Assembly: GCA_052143655.1 (NCBI GenBank)
Contig: JBKQSL010000477.1
Location: forward strand, 1 to 10,438
From: CAVSUR01 sp052143655
GTDB taxonomy: Bacteria > Actinomycetota > Actinomycetes > Streptosporangiales > Streptosporangiaceae
Direction: 5' to 3'
Length of the DNA: 10,438 nt
The notes beneath the pieces are model-generated. The model was not told where the DNA came from, searched no databases, and saw only the letters and a list, made by a program, of their open reading frames with translations. Shown one piece after another: positions 1 to 5,554 of this stretch; positions within the stretch are counted from its first letter, which is position 1; each line of letters begins with the position of its first letter. The position numbers were made by a program, and so were the translations under genes.

Positions 1-36
1 CTGCTGGCCGCGCTGGTCCTGCCGCCCGCCGGGTAG
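1..36 (+). CDS. 3' end of an upstream gene (partial)
   Basis: The first reading frame is open from the window edge and ends at TAG (34-36). It encodes only LLAALVLPPAG, a hydrophobic tail rich in Leu and Ala. Every codon ends in G or C, as expected for a gene in this genome. The tail could be the end of a membrane segment or of a soluble protein; eleven residues do not allow a family call. It lies 70 bp upstream of the next gene on the same strand, so the two could be co-transcribed. Confidence 0.4.
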   Translation: MLAALVLPPAG

Positions 37-106
37 CCGCCCGGGACTGGCCGGCCGGGGGAGTTCCGCCCGGCTGTGTCACACTGCGGCTGGGGAACGC
101 GGGCGG

Positions 107-754
107 GTGATGGCGATGGACGGGGAACCGGAAATTCTAGCCTCCGGGCCGGACCGGGAGCCGCGCCGCCCCGGCTGGTGGCCGGGTATGCGGCACCGGC
201 GCACTGCCGTCGGCGTGCTGCTGCTCATCCTGGCGGCGGCCCTGGCCGCGGCCGGCTACCTGGGCGGGCAGGTCGGGCACCGGGACGCGGCCATCAGCAC
301 GCTGCGGTCGGCGCTGCGGGCCGCCCGCGCCGCCGAGGCGACGGCAGTGGCCAGCCCGTCCTTCCCGGTGTACGCCAACAGCACGCTCAGCAGGTTCCCC
401 GACAAGCTCGGCGGGTCGTTCTCCCTGGTGGCGGCGGCGGTCCGGCCCCGTCCGGGCTTGGCCCCGCTGACCTGGCTGTTCGTCTACGGGCAGCACGCCG
501 CGCCGGGGCAGCGCTACGCGCTGCTCGGCGATACCTGCACCGGCCAGTTCGTCACCCCCACTGACCTGGCCACCGGTACCGCGAACAGCAGGGGGGAGCT
601 GAGCCTGGTGGTGCCGAACCTGGACATCAGTCCCCGTGACCCGGGCGCCTGGATCACGGTGTACCGGATGAGCGACGGGCTGACGCTCGGCGGCGTCGAG
701 GGCCCGTTCGTCGGCGGGGGCGCCCGCGGCTTCCGGTCCGTGCCACCCTGCTGA
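107..754 (+). CDS. Single-pass membrane-anchored hypothetical protein
   Basis: A 215-aa protein of unrecognised family. It has a charged, Pro/Arg-rich cytoplasmic N-terminus (about residues 1-33) and one clear transmembrane helix (about 34-54, VGVLLLILAAALAAAGYLGG region). A short helical stretch rich in Ala and Arg follows (about 59-80). The rest, about 85-215, looks like a small exported beta-rich domain with alternating hydrophobic strands, for example WLFVYGQ, GELSLVVPNL and AWITVYRMSDG. The exported part has only two cysteines, C144 and the last residue C215, which could form a disulfide. The topology is inferred from the positive-inside rule (MRHRR just before the helix). The start is uncertain: GTG 107, ATG 110 and ATG 116 are all in frame, with only a weak GGGGA 10-14 nt upstream. 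It could be an exported accessory of the upstream partial gene. No enzymatic motif was seen. Confidence 0.75.
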   Translation: MMAMDGEPEILASGPDREPRRPGWWPGMRHRRTAVGVLLLILAAALAAAGYLGGQVGHRDAAISTLRSALRAARAAEATAVASPSFPVYANSTLSRFPDKLGGSFSLVAAAVRPRPGLAPLTWLFVYGQHAAPGQRYALLGDTCTGQFVTPTDLATGTANSRGELSLVVPNLDISPRDPGAWITVYRMSDGLTLGGVEGPFVGGGARGFRSVPPC

Positions 755-797
755 GCTGCCTGCCGCGGGCCTGGCCGGCTGCGCGCAGGTCTGGCGG

Positions 798-833
798 GCC
801 CGGCCGCGAGCCCGCCCGCCGCAGCGGCCGGGC
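798..833 (+). terminator. Candidate stem-loop terminator after the membrane-anchored protein
   Basis: A perfect 10-bp inverted repeat pairs GCCCGGCCGC (798-807) with GCGGCCGGGC (824-833) across a 16-nt loop. It starts 44 nt after the stop at 754. There is no T-run, which is common for actinobacterial terminators. At this GC content such stems also arise by chance, so the call rests mainly on position between two genes. An overlapping shorter stem (793-799 with 810-816) is an alternative fold. Confidence 0.3.
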
Positions 834-970
834 GCGACCGGCACCTTCCGCTCAGCGCCGGGCGCGGGCATCCTGGTGGCGGGCGGCATCAGTCGGCCGG
901 GCCCGCTGGCACCGCCTGCCCGGCCGTGGCCGGGCCCTGGCTGGCGGCACTGCCCGCTGACTGCTACCGC

Positions 971-975
971 GGAGG
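971..975 (+). promoter_or_regulatory. Ribosome binding site setting the start of the first acyl-CoA ligase
   Basis: GGAGG lies 4 nt before GTG 980 and 13 nt before ATG 989, and both are in the ligase frame. The reading frame also runs upstream to a GTG at 926, but the 18 residues this adds do not look like the family and have no Shine-Dalgarno. The spacing (GGAGG, 4 nt, GTG) is the same as at the second ligase gene at 5545-5557, which supports GTG 980. Confidence 0.65.
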
Positions 976-979
976 CGCT

Positions 980-2614
980 GTGGAAGACATGTACATGGCC
1001 GGACTCGAGGCGAACGCGGCGAACTACGCGCCGCTGACCCCGCTGGCGTTCCTGGACTGGAGTGCTGATGTGTACCCCGAGCGGCTCGCCGTCGTGCACG
1101 GCGCCCGCCGGTACACCTGGGCCCAGACCCGGCAGCGGTGCCGGCGGCTCGCCTCCGCGCTCGCGGCGCGGGGCATCGGCCGCGGTGACACGGTCTCGGT
1201 GGTGGCGGCCAATACCCCGGAGATGGTCGAGGCGCATTTCGGGGTCCCGATGACCGGTGCCGTGCTGAACACGATCAACACCCGGCTGGACCCGGCCACA
1301 ATCGGCTACATCCTGGACCACGCGCAGGCCAGGGTGCTGATCACTGACCGGGAGTTCGCCCCGGCGGTGGCCGGGGCGCTGAGCCAGTGCACGGTCCGCC
1401 CGCTGGTGATCGACATCGACGACCCCGAGTACGACGGGCCGGGGGAGCGGCTCGGCGAGATGGACTTCGAGGCCCTGCTCGCCGCCGGGTCGCCGGAGTA
1501 CGAGCGGGCCGAGCCGGCTGACGAGTGGCAGGCGATCTCGCTCAACTACACCTCCGGGACGACGGGCAAGCCCAAGGGGGTCGTCTACCACCACCGCGGC
1601 GCCTACCTGAACGCGGTCGGCAACATCCTCACCTGGGGCATGCCGCGGCACAGCGTCTACCTGTGGACGCTGCCGATGTTCCACTGCAACGGCTGGTGCT
1701 TCCCGTGGACGATGGCGGCCAACTCGGGCACGAACGTATGCCTGCGCAAGGTCGACGCCGAGCTGATCTTCGCGCTGATGCGCTCGGAGGGGGTCACTCA
1801 TTACTGCGGGGCCCCGGTAGTGCACGGCACGCTGATCAACGCGCCCGCACAGCTGCACGAGGGCGTCGGCGGAGTCAGCGCCATGGTGGCCGGCGCGGCC
1901 CCGCCGGCCGCGATGATCGAGGGCATGGGGGAGCTCGGCTTCGCCCTGACTCATGTGTACGGGCTCACCGAGACCTACGGCCCGGCTGCCATGTGCGCGC
2001 AGCAGGAGGACTGGGCCGGGCTGGAGGTGACCGAGCGGGCCCGGCTGAACGGCAGGCAGGGCGTCCGGTACCTGCTCCAGGACGGGATGACGGTGGTCGA
2101 CGAGAAGACTGGCCAGCCGGTGCCCGCCGACGGCCAGACCATGGGCGAGATCGTCTTCCGCGGCAACATCACCATGAAGGGATACCTGAAGGACCCCGAA
2201 GGGAGCGGCAAGGCCTTCGCCGGCGGCTGGTTCCACTCCGGTGACCTGGCGGTGGTCGAGCCCGACGGGTACGTCAAGATCAAGGACCGGGCCAAGGACG
2301 TGATCATCTCCGGCGGGGAGAACATCTCCTCGATCGAGATCGAGGATGTCCTGTGCCATCACCCGGCCGTCGCGATGGCCGGGGTGGTCGCCCAGCCCGA
2401 TCCGAAGTGGGGCGAGACCCCGCTGGCCTACGTGGAGCTTAAGCCCGGGGCGCAGGCCACCGAGGCGGAGCTGATCGAGCACTGCCGGGCCCGGCTGCCG
2501 AGGTTCGCCGCGCCCAAGAAGGTGCTGTTCGGTACGCTGCCCAAGACCTCGACCGGCAAGATTCGCAAGCAGGTGCTGCGCGACCAGTCCGGATCCGCAG
2601 CGGCGATCGGCTGA
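980..2614 (+). CDS. AMP-forming fatty acyl-CoA ligase (FadD/DmdB-like)
   Basis: A 544-aa member of the ANL adenylating superfamily. It activates a carboxylic acid with ATP to an acyl-adenylate and transfers it to CoA; it is probably cytosolic. Residues counted from GTG 980: phosphate-binding loop YTSGTTGKPKG (190-200), MFHCNGWCFPW (233-243), YGLTE (327-331), GWFHSGDLA (416-424, ribose-binding Asp about 422), hinge region IKDRAKDVIISGG (434-446) and the catalytic Lys of PKTSTGK (527). All core motifs are intact and the length is normal. The overall pattern (NAANYAPLTPL at the N-terminus, GVPMTGAVLNTINTRLD) matches the medium/long-chain fatty acyl-CoA and 3-methylmercaptopropionyl-CoA ligase group; the true substrate cannot be read from sequence. 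It stands alone: 225 bp separate it from the upstream gene and the next gene is on the other strand. ATG 989 is the alternative start. Confidence 0.93.
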   Translation: MEDMYMAGLEANAANYAPLTPLAFLDWSADVYPERLAVVHGARRYTWAQTRQRCRRLASALAARGIGRGDTVSVVAANTPEMVEAHFGVPMTGAVLNTINTRLDPATIGYILDHAQARVLITDREFAPAVAGALSQCTVRPLVIDIDDPEYDGPGERLGEMDFEALLAAGSPEYERAEPADEWQAISLNYTSGTTGKPKGVVYHHRGAYLNAVGNILTWGMPRHSVYLWTLPMFHCNGWCFPWTMAANSGTNVCLRKVDAELIFALMRSEGVTHYCGAPVVHGTLINAPAQLHEGVGGVSAMVAGAAPPAAMIEGMGELGFALTHVYGLTETYGPAAMCAQQEDWAGLEVTERARLNGRQGVRYLLQDGMTVVDEKTGQPVPADGQTMGEIVFRGNITMKGYLKDPEGSGKAFAGGWFHSGDLAVVEPDGYVKIKDRAKDVIISGGENISSIEIEDVLCHHPAVAMAGVVAQPDPKWGETPLAYVELKPGAQATEAELIEHCRARLPRFAAPKKVLFGTLPKTSTGKIRKQVLRDQSGSAAAIG

Positions 2615-2970
2615 CGGCTCAGGCCTGCTCGGCGGCGGCCGGGGGCCGGCGCAGTTCCTCGGGCGGCGCGGTCATCGCGGCGGCCGCCCGGAGGCTGGCA
2701 TCCCGCCCGGTGCCGGGCTGACCGGGCCGCCGTTCGCGGCCGGGCTGAGACCGGCGCCCTGGCCCGGCTCTACCTGGCCGCCACTGCGGAAGTCCGGCAG
2801 CGCCGCCGTCTCGTCCAGGCCACCAGCATGGCCGACTCCGCAGCCGCCCTCGGCGAGCTCTTCCGGCAGCGGCTCGGTCACCTGCAGGTAGATCAGACCT
2901 TGACGTCAACGTGAGATTCGGCCCGGCGGCTGCGGCGCCGCCGGGCCGGCGTCCGGCCGGCGCCGCCGCG
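2615..2970. other. Gene-poor interval with a coding-like fragment (2744-2914, plus)
   Basis: No complete gene is convincing in these 356 bp. One plus-strand frame from about 2744 to the TGA at 2912-2914 looks like real protein: after AETGALARLYLAATAEVRQ it continues to ADSAAALGELFRQRLGHLQV and ends DQTLTST. Its third codon positions are mostly G/C and its second positions are much richer in A/T, as in coding DNA. Upstream in that frame, back to about 2672, the translation is low-quality (Arg/Pro/Gly) and has no ATG or GTG; the only ATG leaves 28 residues. It may be the 3' remnant of a lost gene. The minus-strand frames over the same DNA give Gly/Pro/Arg-rich products that look like shadows. 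A 10-bp palindrome TTGACGTCAA sits at 2900-2909. Confidence 0.3.
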
Positions 2971-3177
2971 CTAGGCGTCTTCGACGTCGACCAGCAGTTC
3001 CCGGCCGTCGGGCAGGACCACGCCCAGCCAGTAGCAGATGGTCCCGTCCTCGGCCTGGCTCTGGCCGAGGATCTCGATGCCGGCGACCTCAGGATGGGCG
3101 ACGAGCAGTCGGCACAGCACGCTGCCCGCATGATCGGCGGGCAGCGCCGGCCGGCCGGCGTCCTGAGCGGATGTCAC
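2971..3177 (-). CDS. Small hypothetical protein, 68 aa
   Basis: A short acidic protein whose codons nearly all end in G or C, ending with TAG. The N-terminal half (AGSVLCRLLVAHPEVAGIEI) reads as helix then strand. The C-terminal half, around YWLGVVLPDGRELLVDVEDA, reads as a beta-hairpin; so it may be one compact alpha/beta domain. There is no signal peptide, membrane segment or metal motif; two cysteines are present (in VLCRL and TICYW). The GTG start at 3175-3177 is the only usable start; the frame stays open upstream but without ATG or GTG nearby, and only a weak GGGTGG-type Shine-Dalgarno is seen. About 160 bp upstream, including an AT-richer pocket (about 3195-3285), separate it from the next minus-strand gene, so it probably has its own promoter. 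I do not recognise the family. Confidence 0.7.
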   Translation of the reverse strand: MTSAQDAGRPALPADHAGSVLCRLLVAHPEVAGIEILGQSQAEDGTICYWLGVVLPDGRELLVDVEDA

Positions 3178-3281
3178 GCGGCCACCCGCACAAGTGCGGC
3201 AGGCCGTAGCGGAACGGCGTATCCGAACACATTTCCAAGGTAACCCAGCGTGAACTCAGGAACCCGGAATGACGCCGTAAT

Positions 3282-3316
3282 CCCGCTGCGGCGTGTTGCG
3301 CCGCCGCCGCAGCGGG
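3282..3316 (-). terminator. Stem-loop downstream of the polytopic membrane protein
   Basis: A perfect 12-bp inverted repeat, CCCGCTGCGGCG (3282-3293) and CGCCGCAGCGGG (3305-3316), with an 11-nt loop. On the minus strand it begins 23 nt after the stop codon of the membrane-protein gene. No uridine tract follows. Its position at the end of one minus-strand gene and before the next supports a terminator rather than an operator. Confidence 0.5.
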
Positions 3317-3339
3317 TTGCGGACGTGCGGCGCTGCGAC

Positions 3340-4596
3340 CTATGGATCGGCTGGCGCGGCCGGCAGCGGCCCGCGAGTCCGGTGACGGCGCGTGATGCCC
3401 GCACCGCCGGCCCGCGGCCAGGCGCAGGCGAGCGTCAGGCCGAGCGCGGCGACCAGGACGCTCCACCATCCCCACGGGCCAGGCCACCGCAGCTGCGACA
3501 CGAACGTGATCACCGTCGCCCCGGCCGCGGTCGCGGCCAGGCCCGGCCAGCTCGGGGCGGCCGCGATCAGCGCCGCCGCCAGCGCGGGCCAGAAGTAGTA
3601 GGCGACGATCACCGGCTCGAACGCGCAGCGCAGCCCCAGGGCCACGGCCGTCCACCACAGCACCTCCCGCAGCATGACCGGGCTCCACCGGGATCCGCTG
3701 GCGCCGCGCCAGCGGCGCCCGACGACGACCGCGCAGCCGCAGGCGGCCAGGATCGCCGCGGCCCGGGCCGGGCCGGCGGCAACCGCGCCGTGCCCGAGCC
3801 GGGGCGCCAGCCCCGCCCACGGCGTGGGGTGATCGATGGCCGGCCAGTTGGGCTGGCTGGTCACCGCGGTGAGCGTGGCAGACCAGTTCGCCACCGCCGC
3901 GGCGCCCAGCAGGGCGGCGCTGGGAACCGCTGCCCGGCCGAGAAAGCCGGGCAGCCGCCTGCGCTCGATGACGGCGCAGGCAACCGGCAGCGCGAGCAGC
4001 ACCAGCGGCTGCACGGCTACCGCGGCGCCGGCCAGCCAGGCTGCCCGCACGGTCCGCGAGTCGGCCAGCGCCAGCAGCGCGAACAGGAACAGGCCCACCG
4101 CCACGGCGTCCTCGGGGTGCCCCCAGCGCATCGCGACGTTCCACAGCGCGACAGTGCTCGCCGCGGCCAGCAGCGCGCGCCTGCCGCCCGAAGCGCCCAG
4201 CCGCTCGGCGAGCGCGTCGGCGGCCAGCAGCGCCACCGCGGACAGCGCGACCACGTAAGGGCCGGCGATCAGCCAGGCGCCGGGGTGCGGATTGTGACTG
4301 CCTGGCGGGGCGAGTGACAGGCCTGCCGCCGTGATGGCCGCGGCCGCCGGGACCAGGATCACGGCGGCCCCGGGGAAGGTGATCAGCGCCGTGGGCCGGG
4401 TGTAGAGGCCGGCCAGGTCCAGGTGCATGAGGCGCCGGGCGGCAACGAGCGTCCCCCACAGGTCGTCGGGCACCGACCAGTCCGACCGGCCCACCAGGCG
4501 CGGGCCCCACCAGATCGTCGATGCCATGGCGATCACGGCCAGGCAGGCCGCGGCCAGCACCGGCAGCCGCCTCCTGGCCAGCCAGGACGTGGGCAC
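3340..4596 (-). CDS. Polytopic membrane protein, possible GT-C-fold glycosyltransferase (GT87/DUF2029-like)
   Basis: A 418-aa integral membrane protein with roughly ten hydrophobic segments. These start with an N-terminal helix after MPTSWLARRR (about 11-28) and continue at about 71-95, 108-130, 140-155, 165-178, 187-210, 222-238, 274-294, 310-345 and 351-392. The SVPDDLWG stretch after helix 1 (residues 41-48) and the motif WGHPEDA (158-164) followed by FLFALLALADSR are the most distinctive sites. Acidic residues in a loop after the first helix, plus a later Asp/Glu motif, recall lipid-linked-sugar-dependent mannosyltransferases of the GT-C fold; this is inference from pattern, not a firm assignment. 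The C-terminal tail (about 395-418) is basic then Pro/Ala-rich and probably cytoplasmic. The start is well fixed: GTG at 4594-4596 has an in-frame TAG only 9 nt upstream (4606-4608). The stop is at 3340. The zinc-finger gene upstream ends 133 bp away on the same strand. Confidence 0.8.
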   Translation of the reverse strand: MPTSWLARRRLPVLAAACLAVIAMASTIWWGPRLVGRSDWSVPDDLWGTLVAARRLMHLDLAGLYTRPTALITFPGAAVILVPAAAAITAAGLSLAPPGSHNPHPGAWLIAGPYVVALSAVALLAADALAERLGASGGRRALLAAASTVALWNVAMRWGHPEDAVAVGLFLFALLALADSRTVRAAWLAGAAVAVQPLVLLALPVACAVIERRRLPGFLGRAAVPSAALLGAAAVANWSATLTAVTSQPNWPAIDHPTPWAGLAPRLGHGAVAAGPARAAAILAACGCAVVVGRRWRGASGSRWSPVMLREVLWWTAVALGLRCAFEPVIVAYYFWPALAAALIAAAPSWPGLAATAAGATVITFVSQLRWPGPWGWWSVLVAALGLTLACAWPRAGGAGITRRHRTRGPLPAAPADP

Positions 4597-4634
4597 GATA
4601 TGACCCTAGCGCGGCTTCCGGGCCGGCCCGGCCG

Positions 4635-4702
4635 GTCGCCGCCGCCTGCCTGTCGCCGCCGTCTAGCGGTCGCCGCCGTTTGCCGGAGAGGCCGTTTGCC
4701 GG
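4635..4702. repeat. Degenerate 17-bp tandem repeat, about four units
   Basis: GTCGCCGCCG occurs at 4635, 4652 and 4669, exactly 17 bp apart. The second half of the unit recurs as GCCGTTTGCCGG at 4675-4686 and again at 4691-4702, a 16-bp step. The array lies between two minus-strand genes, after the stop at 4730 and about 40 bp before the GTG at 4596. It could be slippage-derived spacer DNA or a set of phased binding sites in the upstream region of the membrane-protein gene. Confidence 0.55.
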
Positions 4703-4729
4703 CGAGGGCCGCCAGCCAGAGAGGGTCGG

Positions 4730-5395
4730 CTACCGGACGGCGGGCTGCCGGGACGAGTCGGCGGCGGCGCGGTCCACCGCCAGCAGCAGGAACGCGGTCG
4801 CGCGGTCGAATACCTCTTCCACCGGCCGGCCCGTGAGGTGCTCGGCATAGGCCTGGTACCTGGTCATCTCCCAGGCCAGGCCGCGCGGCGGGAGCGAGCA
4901 TGGATCCGGCTCGGGCACTGGCTTCCAGGTCCAGGCCGAAATCCGGCTGCCGCCCGCCCCGGAGCGGATGACCGGCGCGGGGGTGATGAAGTCGACGTGG
5001 TCGACGAAGTGGCCCATCCTGTTGCGCACGAACCGCAGTCCGGCGAGCGTACCCTCGACCAGCGCCCGGTCGGCCGGCGGCTTGTCGGCCAGTACGCAGT
5101 CGTAGGCCTCCGGGTGGTAGCGCACCAGCGTGCCGTCCACGATCGTCACCCACCAGACGGCCTCGCTGATCACCGCGAACGCCCGCGGCCGGTCGGTGGC
5201 CCGGACCCGGCGCAGTCGGCCTGCCGCGTCGCGCATCGCGGTGATCGACCAGTCCAGCGCGCTCAGCTCGGGAATCCGGTCGCCGGTGTTCTCCCGGTTC
5301 CAGGCCACCCGGCAGCGGGCCGAGCAGAACCGGGCGTGCTCCCGCCGCGGCGCGAACACGCGACCGCACTGCTCGCACTTCCGGATGTCAGCCAC
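4730..5395 (-). CDS. Zinc-finger protein with a HEPN-like RNxxxH motif, function unknown
   Basis: A 221-aa soluble protein. The N-terminus is a treble-clef-like zinc finger: C7xxC10 and C24xxxC28 in CEQCG...FCSARCRVAWN. The middle (about 47-135) looks all-helical: LDWSITAMRDAAGRL, AFAVISEAVWWVTIVDGTL and a helix ending GLRFVRNRMGH. R124-N125-x3-H129 fits the RX4-6H signature, polar residue after Arg, of HEPN ribonuclease domains; this link is my inference. A further helix (about 178-210, AEHLTGRPVEEVFDRATAFLLL) ends the protein. I recall the zinc finger and the VWWVTIVD / RNRMG stretches as typical of an uncharacterised actinobacterial family, which would make this a known hypothetical family without a function. 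The gene is divergent from the fadD15-like gene. Its GTG start lies directly behind a promoter, suggesting leaderless translation. No antitoxin-like partner is adjacent. Confidence 0.8.
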   Translation of the reverse strand: MADIRKCEQCGRVFAPRREHARFCSARCRVAWNRENTGDRIPELSALDWSITAMRDAAGRLRRVRATDRPRAFAVISEAVWWVTIVDGTLVRYHPEAYDCVLADKPPADRALVEGTLAGLRFVRNRMGHFVDHVDFITPAPVIRSGAGGSRISAWTWKPVPEPDPCSLPPRGLAWEMTRYQAYAEHLTGRPVEEVFDRATAFLLLAVDRAAADSSRQPAVR

Positions 5396-5401
5396 AACTC
5401 A

Positions 5402-5407
5402 ATGTTA
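5402..5407 (-). promoter_or_regulatory. -10 element of a probable leaderless promoter for the zinc-finger gene
   Basis: On the minus strand TAACAT (TAnnnT consensus) is followed by six bases, TGAGTT, and then the GTG start at 5395. Transcription would begin at or next to the G of GTG, giving a leaderless mRNA, a common arrangement in actinobacteria. There is no Shine-Dalgarno in the seven bases before GTG, which agrees. No good -35 hexamer is seen (5425-5430 reads GCATCC). Confidence 0.5.
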
Positions 5408-5416
5408 CGCGTAACA
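5403..5416. promoter_or_regulatory. 14-bp perfect palindrome, candidate operator
   Basis: TGTTACGCGTAACA is a perfect palindrome and an AT-rich island in very GC-rich DNA. It overlaps the -10 element of the zinc-finger gene, so a dimeric regulator bound here should block that promoter. It is also about 140 bp upstream of the divergent ligase GTG. The shape and size fit a TetR- or MarR-type operator. No such regulator is encoded in the window and I do not recognise the exact site. Confidence 0.5.
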
Positions 5417-5504
5417 GGCTGGCCGGATGCCGGCCGGCCTGCAGTCGGCGTGCCGTGGCGGCCCAGGCCGGCCTGACCGGGCGCAGCACGGGCCCCGCGA
5501 GGGG

Positions 5505-5510
5505 TACGGT
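5505..5510 (+). promoter_or_regulatory. Weak candidate -10 for the second acyl-CoA ligase
   Basis: TACGGT matches TAnnnT and would place the transcript start near 5517, giving a 5' leader of about 38 nt to GTG 5555 that contains the AGGAGG site. No convincing -35 is present. If correct, it excludes the in-frame ATG at 5513 as translation start. Confidence 0.2.
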
Positions 5511-5544
5511 CCATGACATCCGGACGCGACGCGACGACGATTCC

Positions 5545-5550
5545 AGGAGG
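5545..5550 (+). promoter_or_regulatory. Ribosome binding site setting the start of the second acyl-CoA ligase
   Basis: AGGAGG lies 4 nt before GTG 5555. The in-frame ATG at 5513 has no Shine-Dalgarno and would add 14 residues unlike the family. Confidence 0.7.
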
Positions 5551-5554
5551 TCCC

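Noticed and set aside
926..979. N-terminal extension of the first acyl-CoA ligase from GTG 926
   Set aside because: The extra 18 residues do not resemble the family, and GGAGG at 971-975 points to GTG 980 instead.
137..2482. Very long minus-strand open frame (781 codons) across two plus-strand genes
   Set aside because: It is the antisense shadow of the membrane-anchored protein and the acyl-CoA ligase. The translation is low-complexity Arg/Gly/Pro/His-rich with no family motif, and high GC removes stop codons from antisense frames.
2619..3131. Minus-strand open frame of 170 codons spanning the gene-poor interval
   Set aside because: It overlaps the better 68-aa gene in another frame and gives a low-complexity Arg/Ala/Gly/Pro product with no Shine-Dalgarno.
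3174..3404. Minus-strand open frame of 76 codons between the 68-aa gene and the membrane protein
   Set aside because: It crosses the stem-loop at 3282-3316 and the end of the membrane-protein gene, and its N-terminal half is Arg-rich shadow sequence.
3089..4510. Minus-strand open frame overlapping the membrane protein in another frame
   Set aside because: The Gly/Arg/Ala-rich translation has no hydrophobic periodicity; the overlapping 418-aa frame has clear transmembrane helices and a fixed start.
5513..5554. N-terminal extension of the second acyl-CoA ligase from ATG 5513
   Set aside because: There is no Shine-Dalgarno before ATG 5513, while AGGAGG stands 4 nt before GTG 5555.
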